Assembly: GCA_965649825.1 (NCBI GenBank)
Contig: OZ287696.1
Location: 1,798,001-1,862,000, forward strand
Source: Penicillus capitatus
Taxonomy: Eukaryota > Chlorophyta
Length of the DNA: 64,000 bases
Reading direction: 5' to 3'
Both the position numbers and the translations under genes were made by a program. How positions within the stretch are numbered: the first letter of the stretch is position 1; each line of letters begins with the position of its first letter. Shown in pieces: positions 45,301-54,704 of this stretch. A model generated the notes under the pieces. The model searched no databases, had not been told where the DNA came from, and saw nothing but the letters and a program-made list of their open reading frames with translations.

Positions 45301-46308
45301 GAAACGTCTCATCTTCCCAGATGTCTCCTGGCAGTTCACAGTAATAACGCATCTTCTCCATCTTCCATTCAGGTTTCTGATCCACATACACCACACTGAT
45401 CACCACACGGCGCATCGCATACAGTCTAGTGAGCGATATGGATACGCACCTCCAATCGTTCTTGTCATACTTGACGCCAGCTCTGTAGTTTGAAGCGTGA
45501 GTCTCAAATGGCACCTGGGTGTTGCTGTGAGAGGATACCAAGAGAACGGATGCTTGCCTCGACGATAGCGACCTGACCGTCTGCCAGAAGATACACACGT
45601 TTGACGCGTTTCTGCAGCAGGAGTTGGATCAGACGCGCATAGGAGATCTTAAGGGTGCCAATCATCGGCAGGTATTCGCCACTTCCTGACACAGCGCTCC
45701 ATAACAACGATGATAGATAGCTGGAGTTCAGCCACACCAAAGTAGATTTTGTCACGCAAATTCTTTATCTTCTTGCCCACATCTCCCAAAGAGAATGCAG
45801 CGAAAGAGGCAGCATTCATATACACCACCTGATGAACCGCACGTACATAACAGAACGTCAGAAATCGCATGCCTCTACCTCCAACTCACAGTCCTCGCCC
45901 TGGTTTTCAGAATCTCTGCAGATCCATTATCACAGATCCATCGGATCATCAACGATGAGAGGTTGATCTTTACCGTGTGGGTGAGGTTGAAGGTTCCGGA
46001 AGATCGTCTTCGATCTCAGACGAGCGACCAATCTCACTCTAAAGACCGAAGAGTGACATGTAAGCGAGAGGGTGAGCTGTCTTCCGTGCCCTGTTCGGAG
46101 AAATGCTGCGAATACGTTGTATACGACGCCTGGGCGTCGGGATGCTCGTCAGACCGTGCCTTATGGCGATCCCCCTCCACGATAGAGCCTGAAGCGCCAC
46201 GCCACGGTCGTTTCGTCGGGCCCGACTCGCGACTCGGATCCATTTCGTCGCGAGGCCCATTTGGAAAGGAACCCACGTACGACAAACGCGCCACATAGAT
46301 GACGTCAT
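42397..46308 (-). CDS. FtsH-like AAA pseudoprotease (FtsHi type), probably plastid membrane
   Basis: A multi-exon gene with introns mostly 45-60 nt. From the N-terminus: an Arg/Ser-rich exon from ATG 46308 (likely transit peptide; its link to the next exon is not proven), '[23 protein letters not shown]' (FtsH extracellular domain), and a helix '[17 protein letters not shown]'. Then '[13 protein letters not shown]', Walker A '[10 protein letters not shown]' (about 44610), Walker B 'IFIDEIDA' split by an intron, and '[22 protein letters not shown]'. In the M41 region the zinc motif HEAGH is replaced by VQATR (43696-43716), so it cannot be a zinc protease. Later '[13 protein letters not shown]' is kept. 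The plant FtsHi proteins form an import motor at the inner envelope. The C-terminal 70 residues are unique. Stop is at 42397-42399. Confidence 0.85.
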
Positions 46309-46386
46309 TATCAAGGAACACTTAAAACGCATCCTCTCCGTTTAAACATCAAAAACCATGTATCATGTCGATAAAGGACATGAGTC

Positions 46387-46680
46387 TCAGCCGTATCGAT
46401 CGAAACGGACCATGACCGTTCTTCCGTCCAAGTCCGTCATGTGTGTGCTTGAGATGGCCTTCTCTGCATCTTCCTGCTGTTCGAATTTCACAACACCGTA
46501 TCCCCTATGACAACACTCTTTCTCACTCTTTAATCGAGAGAGGCTGTTTAATGACCTGGAACGTCCCACGTCATCGTACTGGATTTCGGCATCGACGGCA
46601 TTGAACTCTGAGAAAAAATCCATGAGGCGTTCCGAAGAAACAGACCATGGCAAGTTGTGCACCACCAACTGTGCACCCAT
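46387..46680 (-). CDS. Single-RRM RNA-binding protein
   Basis: Two exons, 46680-46556 and 46504-46387 (51-nt intron), give 80 residues, just one RRM. RNP2 is 'LVVHNLP' and RNP1 is 'RGYGVVKF'. It ends 'GRTVMVRFDRYG'. It starts 17 bp after the stop of the cold-shock gene on the same strand and ends 78 bp before the proposed FtsHi start. Confidence 0.85.
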   Translation of the reverse strand: MGAQLVVHNLPWSVSSERLMDFFSEFNAVDAEIQYDDVGRSRSLNSLSRLKSEKECCHRGYGVVKFEQQEDAEKAISSTHMTDLDGRTVMVRFDRYG

Positions 46681-46697
46681 CCATCACTTCCCTGACG

Positions 46698-47322
46698 TCA
46701 TCGATTGAAAGAACGGGACATTACTTGCAAACCCGATGAGAAACGGCCGAGTCCAGTGTCGGGGTCTGTACCATACTTTGGCGTATCGGCATACTCTCCG
46801 GTGCGTGTAATGTTGTAGGGATCTGACATGCTGGCACCCTACAAGGCATGTCTCGCATACACGTCATTCAAGGATCGTTTACCATAGGCTCGTTGCCATC
46901 TGGTCCAGTAACTTGCACGGCCCGCACACGGCCATCTTCTGAATCGTCTATCGCAAATTCCACACTCTCACCATCGCGCAGGGCACGATATCCAGAACAA
47001 ATAATATTCGTCTAGGGTAAGACAGACGCCATTAGAAATTAGCGAGGAGTTTTTTAAAGAGGAAACGGACTTGGTGCACGAAGATGTCGCCTGAGCCGTC
47101 GTCGGCTTCGATGAAGCCATACCCTTTCTTCGGATCGAACCATTTGACAACACCTTTCTTCTTTTCCGGCGAAAAAGAAGAGGGTTCGTAGTCTTCGTCG
47201 TAAGCGACGGCCATCAGGCGCAGACGCAAGACATTGGGTTTATGCCTTCGAAACGAAGCGCGATCTGGTTTGGTGGCGGCAGAGACGCGACCCGAACGTG
47301 TAAGACGGTGCTGCAACAACAT
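46698..47322 (-). CDS. Cold-shock-domain protein 3, organelle-targeted form without Gly repeats
   Basis: Three exons, 47322-47071, 47011-46883 and 46838-46698 (introns 59 and 44 nt), give 173 residues. The presequence is basic ([18 protein letters not shown]) and about 50 residues long. CSD: '[20 protein letters not shown]', 'DIFVHQ', then '[15 protein letters not shown]' and '[10 protein letters not shown]'. In place of a Gly-rich tail it has a polar end ('[20 protein letters not shown]'). The middle exon is 129 nt as in both other CSD genes. Confidence 0.88.
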
Positions 47323-48146
47323 GGTTTATGCGCGAACGGACGCGGATTCGAAGAAGAAACGGAACGGACAAGGCGGCACTCTTATGAGCAAAGGCGTTCG
47401 AAAAGACGAATTCGATGTGACTTGTGAGCAAGATGACTCAAACACCGAACAAACATACACATGAGTGATCGAATGGTCCAGATCGTTTCTTGTTTTGTGG
47501 ATATAATGAAAGAAATGTCTGTGTGGTGGGGTGTGCGTGCAAAAGCCCTTTGTGCATAGAGTGGCAAAAGGGGGACGATTCGTTGAGATGCGGATGTCAT
47601 GCATACTATCCATATGGGCGAGCAATGACATGTCCAAAGTCCATTTTTTCTAAGCGGCAAGGATATCAGTCTTCTGACACGTTTGCTGCCTTGATGGAGA
47701 ATTTGGCATGACTTACGATAGAAACAGACAATGTCATCATTGTCATGTCTCATGCGGCAACATCCTCTTCACATGCAAGCAATTCTCAAAAAACGAAATG
47801 TTACATAGCCCATTCATTGTTTAGGCAGTCCGTAAAATGTCTCAAACATTCACAACGTTTCCTTTGTCAATAGTGACCCATGGGGTCCAGTCCGTCGTGT
47901 TGCCTGACGGAAAACAGCTGCTGTGTTGCTGTGCAGGTGTATCCGTAGTCGTGTTGTAGCACAGTAGTGGTCTGCTGTCCGTTGCGATGGATCTGCAAGG
48001 TGTGGTGTTCGTGCGCTGCGGTTGTAGTAATGACGTAACGACGCATGCTACAACATCTGACGTCAGAGATCTGAGGTTGTCCGCGGGCTACTTAATCGTT
48101 CATTCTGCCTAGTTTCTACCTTTGTTTTCTGCTTTTACTTGTTACG
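47323..48146. other. Intergenic, no gene seen
   Basis: Contains the divergent promoters of the cold-shock gene 3 and the first carbonic anhydrase. No coding content recognised. Confidence 0.5.
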
Positions 48147-49256
48147 ATGCGTTTGTTCATCGCCGCTCTGGTGTCTTGCTTCTTAGTCACTGCCCATGCC
48201 GCGGGGTTACCTGGGGTAACATGCTGCTACCTTTCGCCGCGGCGTTCTAAAAGATCTCTTCTCTCGCGTAGGCTTACCTGGCAGGCGCCGTGTGGGAAGG
48301 CGTGTGCGACGAAGGAGTCAAACAGAGTCCCATCAACATCGACACGAGAAGTGCGCGTCGTCGACGCCTCGACTGTTTTCGACGGTCGGTGCGTTTGTCT
48401 AGACGTAACGAAGGTGCCGAGCGCGAATGGACATATCGAACTCGTCAACATGGGAATCCTCGCAAATTATACGGAGTTCTTCACCGGTACGTCGCTGGAA
48501 ATCCTCTTCGAAGATTTCGCGACGAAGCCTGAAGTGCGGATTCCCGCAAACGAATATACCATCGGCAACAGCACAAAAGTCGAAAAAGGTCAGATGTTGG
48601 AGCTTGAGCTTCTCCAGATGCATTACCATACCGTCAGCGAGCACACGATTAATGGTTTCCACGCCCCCGGAGAACTTCATATCGTCACCAAAGTGAAAGA
48701 TGGCGAATCCGATTATTGCGATACAGTTGGGTGTCTTGCCGTTTTTGGCATCTGGACTGTCTTCGAAGGAGAGGGCGGGAAACCGAATGAAGTTCTCGAA
48801 CAGATGTTCGCCACAGAGCTCCACGCAGCCGGTGTGGATCACGGCGAAAAGAAGCACGAATTGTTGAATCTGAATGAGGTGTTGCCGGAGTCATTGGATT
48901 ACTACACATATCTTGGGAGCTTAACAACGCCTCCCTGTTCCGAAATCGTCTCATGGCATATGTTTGCTCAACCGATTGTTGTCTCGCCCGAAGTGATTGA
49001 ACAGCACCAGTTCTTGGTGGCAGCTACTCCTGGCGACGATTGCGTCTTTAAATTCGGAGACACGTGTTTTCCGCCACGAGAGAAAACAGATTACCGTCGT
49101 ATTCAGAAGTGGAACAAACGATATGTCCACTATGTGGAGTACGCTGGAGAAGAACTGGAAGGAAGAGAGCAAGCAGAAAAAACGACAAAAGAAGAGGACC
49201 ATTCTGAGGAAGAGCACTCAGACGAAGAACACTCAGACGAAGAGCACCATCCTTGA
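48147..49256 (+). CDS. Secreted alpha-carbonic anhydrase 1
   Basis: Interconverts CO2 and bicarbonate, here outside the cell or in a secretory compartment. Exons 48147-48215, 48272-48350 and 48403-49256 (introns 56 and 52 nt) give 333 residues. Signal peptide: MRLFIAALVSCFLVTAHA. Core marks: 'QSPINIDT', zinc ligands in 'MHYHTVSEHT' and 'ELHIV', and 'YLGSLTTPPCSEIVSWHMF' with the catalytic Thr. Cys at 'GVCDEG', 'YCDTVG', 'PPCSE' and 'CVF...TCFPP' suggest disulphides. Unique to this copy is a Lys/Glu linker and an acidic His tail of D/E-H repeats (49195-49254). Confidence 0.93.
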   Translation: MRLFIAALVSCFLVTAHAAGLPGVTCCYLSPRRSKRSLLSRRLTWQAPCGKACATKESNRVPSTSTREVRVVDASTVFDGRCVCLDVTKVPSANGHIELVNMGILANYTEFFTGTSLEILFEDFATKPEVRIPANEYTIGNSTKVEKGQMLELELLQMHYHTVSEHTINGFHAPGELHIVTKVKDGESDYCDTVGCLAVFGIWTVFEGEGGKPNEVLEQMFATELHAAGVDHGEKKHELLNLNEVLPESLDYYTYLGSLTTPPCSEIVSWHMFAQPIVVSPEVIEQHQFLVAATPGDDCVFKFGDTCFPPREKTDYRRIQKWNKRYVHYVEYAGEELEGREQAEKTTKEEDHSEEEHSDEEHSDEEHHP

Positions 49257-49774
49257 TCGTGAATAGCGGCCTATGGATGAACTTATTTATATTCTTATTT
49301 TTTCTTTGCTTGGCACACAAAGCAGCAAATAATATTCCATCCCGTCCGTCTTTCTTTTTTCTCTGAATGCCAGCACATCAACACATCGCACAAGACGAAC
49401 TGACAGATCATGGTTGAGAAGAGAAGAGGACATTGGTATGGGTGGGGTATTGAATGTAGACGGATCGTGATGGATCCGGCCTAGTCCGATCATGGCAAGT
49501 CTCATGGAATACTTACTTGATGCAAGTGTAAAAGCAAGATCCGGAAGGTGTGCTGTAGCGTAAGATCTCTTTCATCGCATCGCTGGATTCGTTCGTTCGA
49601 GAGAGGACGGCGCATTATCGACATGGTTATGAGGTGACGTCTCGTTGCCAGACGCCATGCGTCGTGACGTAATGTCAAATACAGTAATGGGCTATTTGAC
49701 CCGCTCCGCGTCGACTCGTTCTGTGCGTTCGTTGACTGCCTTCTCTGCTTTGCTTTCTCGGTTTTGTCGATAGA
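49257..49774. other. Intergenic between carbonic anhydrase genes 1 and 2
   Basis: No coding content recognised. It holds the 3' flank of the first gene and the promoter of the second. Confidence 0.5.
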
Positions 49775-50808
49775 ATGCACTCGCTGCTGTTCACTGTCTT
49801 TATGACTTACCTCATCACCTTTGCGTCTGGTGGACAGGTATCCAACGGTTTAGAAACGGTACCTCGGAACTGAACAGTACATACAATACATAGGGCGCAT
49901 TTGATTACCATCCAATGTCCAAGTGGCCAGACATCTGTGCCGTCGGGACAAACCAGAGTCCAATCAACATCGACACCAACAGTGCGCCGCAACGGTAGCC
50001 GTCCTTCGAAGTCAACTGTTTTGACATTGTAGACGTCGAACCTTCGCCACCAGATGCGTGCCGCGTGGAAATCGGCACCTTGGGTACGCTCAGTGCGTAC
50101 ACCGTTTTCTCGACGGGTGTCTCACTGGAGGTCGCTTTCGACGAGTGGTCCACCCAACCCGACGTGCGCATTCCTGCCAACGACTATACGATCGGCAACA
50201 GCACGACGCTAAAACCGGGAGAGATGTTGGCGGTCGAGCCAGTCCAAATGCACTATCACACTTTCAGCGAACATACCTTCGATGGATTTTACGCCCCTGG
50301 AGAACTCCACATCGTCGCGAAGGTGAAGGACAATGCGTCCGACTACTGTGATAAGACAGGTGGTTGTCTGGCCGTTTTCGGCATCATGACGGCACTAGTG
50401 GGCGAAAACGCCCGGACGCATGAAACCTTTGATCACCTCTTCCACGAGATCCCGGATGGGGTGGGCATCGAGAATGGCATTTTTAAGGCGAAGAGACTCA
50501 ACTTGGACGATTTTTTACCGTCCAGTCTTGACTACTACACCTACTTAGGAAGCCTAACCACGCCGCCCTGTACGGAGAAAGTGACATGGCATGTCTTCAC
50601 AGAACCGATCTCGGTGAAGCCAGAAGTGATCGAGAAACATCAAATGATGGTCTCTTATACTCCGGGATCTGATTGCGCGTTCACCGTCTTCGGCACCTGC
50701 TTTCCACCGCGAGAGAAAACCAATTGCCGTCGAACGCAGCCTCTGCTCGAACGCAAGGTGTATTTGGTTGAAGACGATGTGCATGGATGTTTTGGATGCA
50801 GTGACTGA
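49775..50808 (+). CDS. Secreted alpha-carbonic anhydrase 2
   Basis: Exons 49775-49837, 49894-49981 and 50033-50808 (introns 56 and 51 nt) give 308 residues. Signal peptide: MHSLLFTVFMTYLITFASG. It has 'NQSPINIDT', 'MHYHTFSEHTFDGF', 'ELHIVAKV', 'YLGSLTTPPCTEKVTWHVF' and 'CFPPREKT'. It ends in a Cys-containing tail (GCFGCSD) and no acidic His repeat. Both introns sit at the same codon positions and phases as in copies 1 and 3, so the array arose by tandem duplication. Confidence 0.93.
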
Positions 50809-50989
50809 TCATGATCGACGTCATGTCTCAACCATTTCTCCCTTTTATTCTGTGTTCTAACGCTTTCAGAGATTTGGGTTTCGTCTGCTACACAGGATTC
50901 TCATTCTGACAGTGTGACTAGAAATCTGGGCAGTACGGACTTGATGGACAGGAGTTAGACGAGAGCAGACATTAGGCTATTGCAATAAG

Positions 50990-51581
50990 ATGCTGTTCTT
51001 TTCTGCTAAACGTACCGCCGTCATCTGCATGCAGGATGGACGGATGGACTGCCATGCGTACATGGAATCTAACAAGGCACAGACTGTCATCAGTGCTGCT
51101 CGAGCACTTTTCTCGACACGAGGCTTGTGCATTGTGGTGGCCATTGGCATACAGGTAGGTGTGCGGTCAGAATGCTAGATGGCCATGGGTGTGTCGCCTG
51201 CGAGGTTTGCCATGATCGTTAACTCGTTGGCGGGCGACGAACGAACGAACGAACGAACGCATTCAAGCTTTGTCGAAAGGGTCTTTTCTCCGAACGGCGA
51301 TCGTTGTTGACGCCGTTACTTACGACCGCTTCCGATCAGAACGCATTCATTCCAACGCAACGAATCTTCGAGGCGCTCTCTCCAGAGAGTTTAAAGACAA
51401 AACAGGCATTCTCTTGGAATCCGCTGCGGGGATAAGTCTGTACCGACAAGACGGGTTTCTAGACAGGCTATTTCTTGCGCTTGACTTCGAATTCGTCTTA
51501 CTAGACACGCGGTTTTTTATGGACGGTAAGGAAAAAGATCTTCTCTTCTTCTTTCACTTTGGGGACGCGGGTCTCCTGTGA
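50990..51581 (+). CDS. Doubtful hypothetical gene between carbonic anhydrases 2 and 3
   Basis: Two frames, 50990-51154 and about 51270-51581, could join across a GTAGGT...AG intron of about 110 nt that includes the ACGA repeat. The joined product would be about 160 residues with 'TAIVVDAVTYDRFRSER'. No family is recognised, and the intron would be long for this window. Confidence 0.25.
51236..51259. repeat. (ACGA) tetranucleotide microsatellite
   Basis: About six perfect tandem copies of CGAA/ACGA in the interval between carbonic anhydrase genes 2 and 3. Confidence 0.9.
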
Positions 51582-51806
51582 AATTTATTGATAAACCGTC
51601 AGCTTACTGTCAGAGGTCTTGAGCCCTGGAAGCTATCTGCAAGAATCGATTTCGGCCAGGTGTTTTGCATATCGTGGTCTCAAATCACTCGGATGACGAA
51701 GCTGAATGGTCGTTAATTAAAGCGGTTGTGTATTTAAACGCGAGTTGTCGGCCTTACATTTAGTCGCATTCTCGCGTTGGGTTTCTTGAAGTTTTGAAAA
51801 AAAGCC

Positions 51807-52823
51807 ATGTATCCGTCCTCCTTCCTTGTGGTAGTTCTCTCCGTGTTTATCGCTGGCGTCCATGGAGTCGGGGTATCACACGCCGTCTTTAACGATTCGC
51901 TTCGTTTCGAATCTTTGTCTTGTGTCGTTTAGCTTGATGTCCGCCACAAGTACTCTGCGAGAGCTCACTGGCCAGATGTGTGCGAACATGGTCACCAACA
52001 GAGTCCTATCAACATCGATTCAAAAGGTGCGGTCACATGTTAATGACCGTGCTGCGTAACAACGCGTCTTGCGCTAGGCGCGGGTGCCGCACCCGGCCAC
52101 GCCGGAAGCGTTCAGTTCGGTACGTTGGGTACATTAAAAGAGTATACGGTGTGGTTCACGGGATCGCGTTTACAACTTAAATTTGATAAGTGGTCGAAAG
52201 AAGCAACTATCCGCGTGCCGGCCAGCCAGTACATGGTCGGCAACAGTACCAATTTGAAAATCGGTGACATGCTCGCCATCGAGCCCAGGGAGATGCATTA
52301 CCACACCATGAGTGAGCACACGGTTGACGGATGCTATTTTCCGGGTGAACTGCATATCGTGACCGAAGTCAAGGAGGGCGAATCGGACTACTGCGATCTG
52401 ACGGGCGGCTGCTTTTACGTGTTTGGTGTGATGACGGGTTACGAAGGAGAAGGCAAAACCGCGAACAAGGAACTGAAGAAGCTGTTTTCCAAGATGCCCC
52501 AAGGAGTCGGTACCACAGTTGGCATGAATTACAAAGAGAAGCTTAGTATGGACAATTTTCTGCCGATCAATCGAGATTACTTTACGTACCTTGGCAGTTT
52601 GACAACACCACCCTGTTCTGAGGTGGTCACCTGGTTGGTTTTTACTAATCCCATTACAATCTCCAAGAAACTCGTCGAAGACCACCAAATGTTGGTTTCT
52701 TTCACTCCTGGAGATGACTGTACGTATTCCTTTTTTGGAGTCTGCACACCGCCTAGAGAGAAAACGAACCATCGCCTTATTCAGCCCTACCACGGGCGCC
52801 AGATTTTTTTGGTGAAAACATAA
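51807..52823 (+). CDS. Secreted alpha-carbonic anhydrase 3
   Basis: Exons 51807-51872, 51933-52026 and 52078-52823 (introns 60 and 51 nt) give 301 residues. Signal peptide: MYPSSFLVVVLSVFIAGVHG. Core: 'QQSPINIDS', 'MHYHTMSEHTVDGCYF', 'ELHIVTEV', 'YLGSLTTPPCSEVVTWLVF' and 'CTPPREKT'. All three zinc His, the gate Glu and the catalytic Thr are present. It has no C-terminal extension (ends FLVKT). It has an extra Cys near the active-site loop (DGCYF). Confidence 0.93.
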
Positions 52824-53430
52824 ACCTGTAGGATTCGTGATACAATCGTATGGAGGCATAGAAAAAAAAGCGACATGCAGACACTTCTGCATTATCCTTT
52901 GATTGATACGAATACAAGTATTCCTGGAATGTGTCGCCGGTCAAGATATGGATGGATCTGTTTGTCTGTCACAGTTTTACCAGTATTCTTTTCTTTGTTT
53001 ATCCGCAATCAAGAAAACTCAGTCCACAGAGTAAACGTCCTGTTCGGTTACCTTCTTGCTAACGTATGTCAGTCAAGCTGTTGAACGTAGCTGTTCAATT
53101 TAAGACTGTATGGAAATAAGGCCTAGACAATCCTTGTGAGCTGGAAGTCAGTGTTTCTGAATCTGTGGGAGAGAGAATGCACGAACGGCAACGTGCCTTT
53201 TCACTGGGTCTGTGAATCGTGGTTGTAAGACTTTAGATCGGCTAACGGTTGTCCTGAATCGAACATGTCGAAAGTCACAGATGGTCGATACGTTCATTGT
53301 CGCTCCCGCCACGTATCAGCCCATCCAAATGGTCTGGTCCTCTCGGCCTTCATAGAAGTAAGCGCATTCTCGTATCGACTGTGTCGTTACCGGCGACGGG
53401 CTGCACGTTTAGAAAGCTCGGAGGACAGAA
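52824..53430. other. Intergenic, no gene seen
   Basis: Downstream of the third carbonic anhydrase and upstream of two-helix family member C. No coding content recognised. Confidence 0.5.
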
Positions 53431-53772
53431 ATGGCGGAAGCGTCTCGAGAAGTCTGCTCTGTTAAGGAATCCTCGCCGCCGAACACGGTAGACATGACCC
53501 ATCCAATTCGATCGGTTTCATCGCGTCCGACAGTAACGCAGAACAGTATCCCTCCTGTCTGCAATGTGTACTTCCTCTTTTTCTTTTCTGGTCTGTTCAT
53601 CTCGCCACTGCTTCTCATCGGTGGCATGTTTGGTGTATACTCCGACAAGCCTTACGAATTCTGGGCGGGTAAGGCAAGCGCCATCGCATGTATGGTGTAC
53701 ACGGTCGTCTTCGTGATAGCTGGTTCGATCATACCACTGTTGGGTAACGGAACGACAACATTCGAGATTTAG
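53431..53772 (+). CDS. Two-helix membrane protein, family member C
   Basis: A single exon of 113 residues. N-terminus polar and Ser/Thr/Pro-rich. Then 'PPVCNVYFLFFFSGLFISPL', 'GGMFGVYSDKPYEFWAGKAS' and a second helix 'VVFVIAGSIIPLL'. It shares the Cys, the F-F-F-x-G-x-F-x-S-P-L helix, G-M-x-G-x-x-S and E-x-x-AG-x-AS with members A and B 32 kb away. It is more diverged, lacking the dileucine-like N-terminal motif. Confidence 0.72.
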   Translation: MAEASREVCSVKESSPPNTVDMTHPIRSVSSRPTVTQNSIPPVCNVYFLFFFSGLFISPLLLIGGMFGVYSDKPYEFWAGKASAIACMVYTVVFVIAGSIIPLLGNGTTTFEI

Positions 53773-54704
53773 TGCACCGGCTGCGTCCGACGCCATTGAC
53801 AGCAACGATGTTTTCATTCCAAAAATGACTTTCTCGTCTTAAACTTACCACCTGCTCGCTGTCGTGCATAGTTTGATGGGTGATTTCAATTGGGTTCCTC
53901 GTCTCGGTAAATGCATTACTTATTACGAAACAGGGGGTAGATCTTATCGCGCAAGCTATGTCTGCTGTGTTTTACTTCCTGTATTCTTCAATGTTTGTAC
54001 CGTCTCTACCACTTTGTGCTGGACAATGATGGTTCATGTAATGGTTACGCAGGCCTTATGATCATTTTGATCGCTTGGAAATGCACCGATCGGGTGGTCC
54101 GTTGTTGTTTGATGTGTCGACACGGTAATCCGATTGATGGTATTCGAAATCTACCTGCCTCCATTCATGACCACGCGATCAGCAACTGAGATACTCAGGA
54201 CCGTCGATTGTGGATAGGCATTTGACGCATCGCCCTCGGCGAGATATGTGTCCGTCGGCTGCCTCTATGAACTCCGTCGAGAAGATTGGCGATCGCGGCG
54301 AGAAGTCGATTTCACGGTATACGCTTTCGGCCTGTATCCGCGATATAACCGAGATTTCAATCACGCAGACCTCACACGTCATTTCTCCAGAGACGGAAGA
54401 GAATTGTCAAAGAATGGGTCAGTCGCGGCCAAAAAGAAGTGCGATCGATCATCGCGATGCTCGATCGGCCACGTGGTCTCATGCCATGCACAATAATGTC
54501 TGCTCGTTATGCGCGTACGATCGCGCCTTGTTCGCGACTTCTGACGAAGTGGCACCATTATCTGCGCGTCCGACGTGTGATAGCCTCCTACGAGGGCGCC
54601 GCAGCAAACGGTACCAAAACAGCCGTCAGCGCTACGCGACCAGAGGTTCATTCAGTGCTCCTTTCGCTGTCCTGTAACAAACATCATGGCTGTAGGTTTC
54701 GCAG
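53773..54704. other. Interval likely holding the unseen 5' exon of the aminotransferase gene
   Basis: Several frames are open (notably plus-strand 54210-54677, basic and Cys-containing), but none is recognisable. An AG at 54703-54704 is the acceptor of the next gene's first clear exon. Confidence 0.35.
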
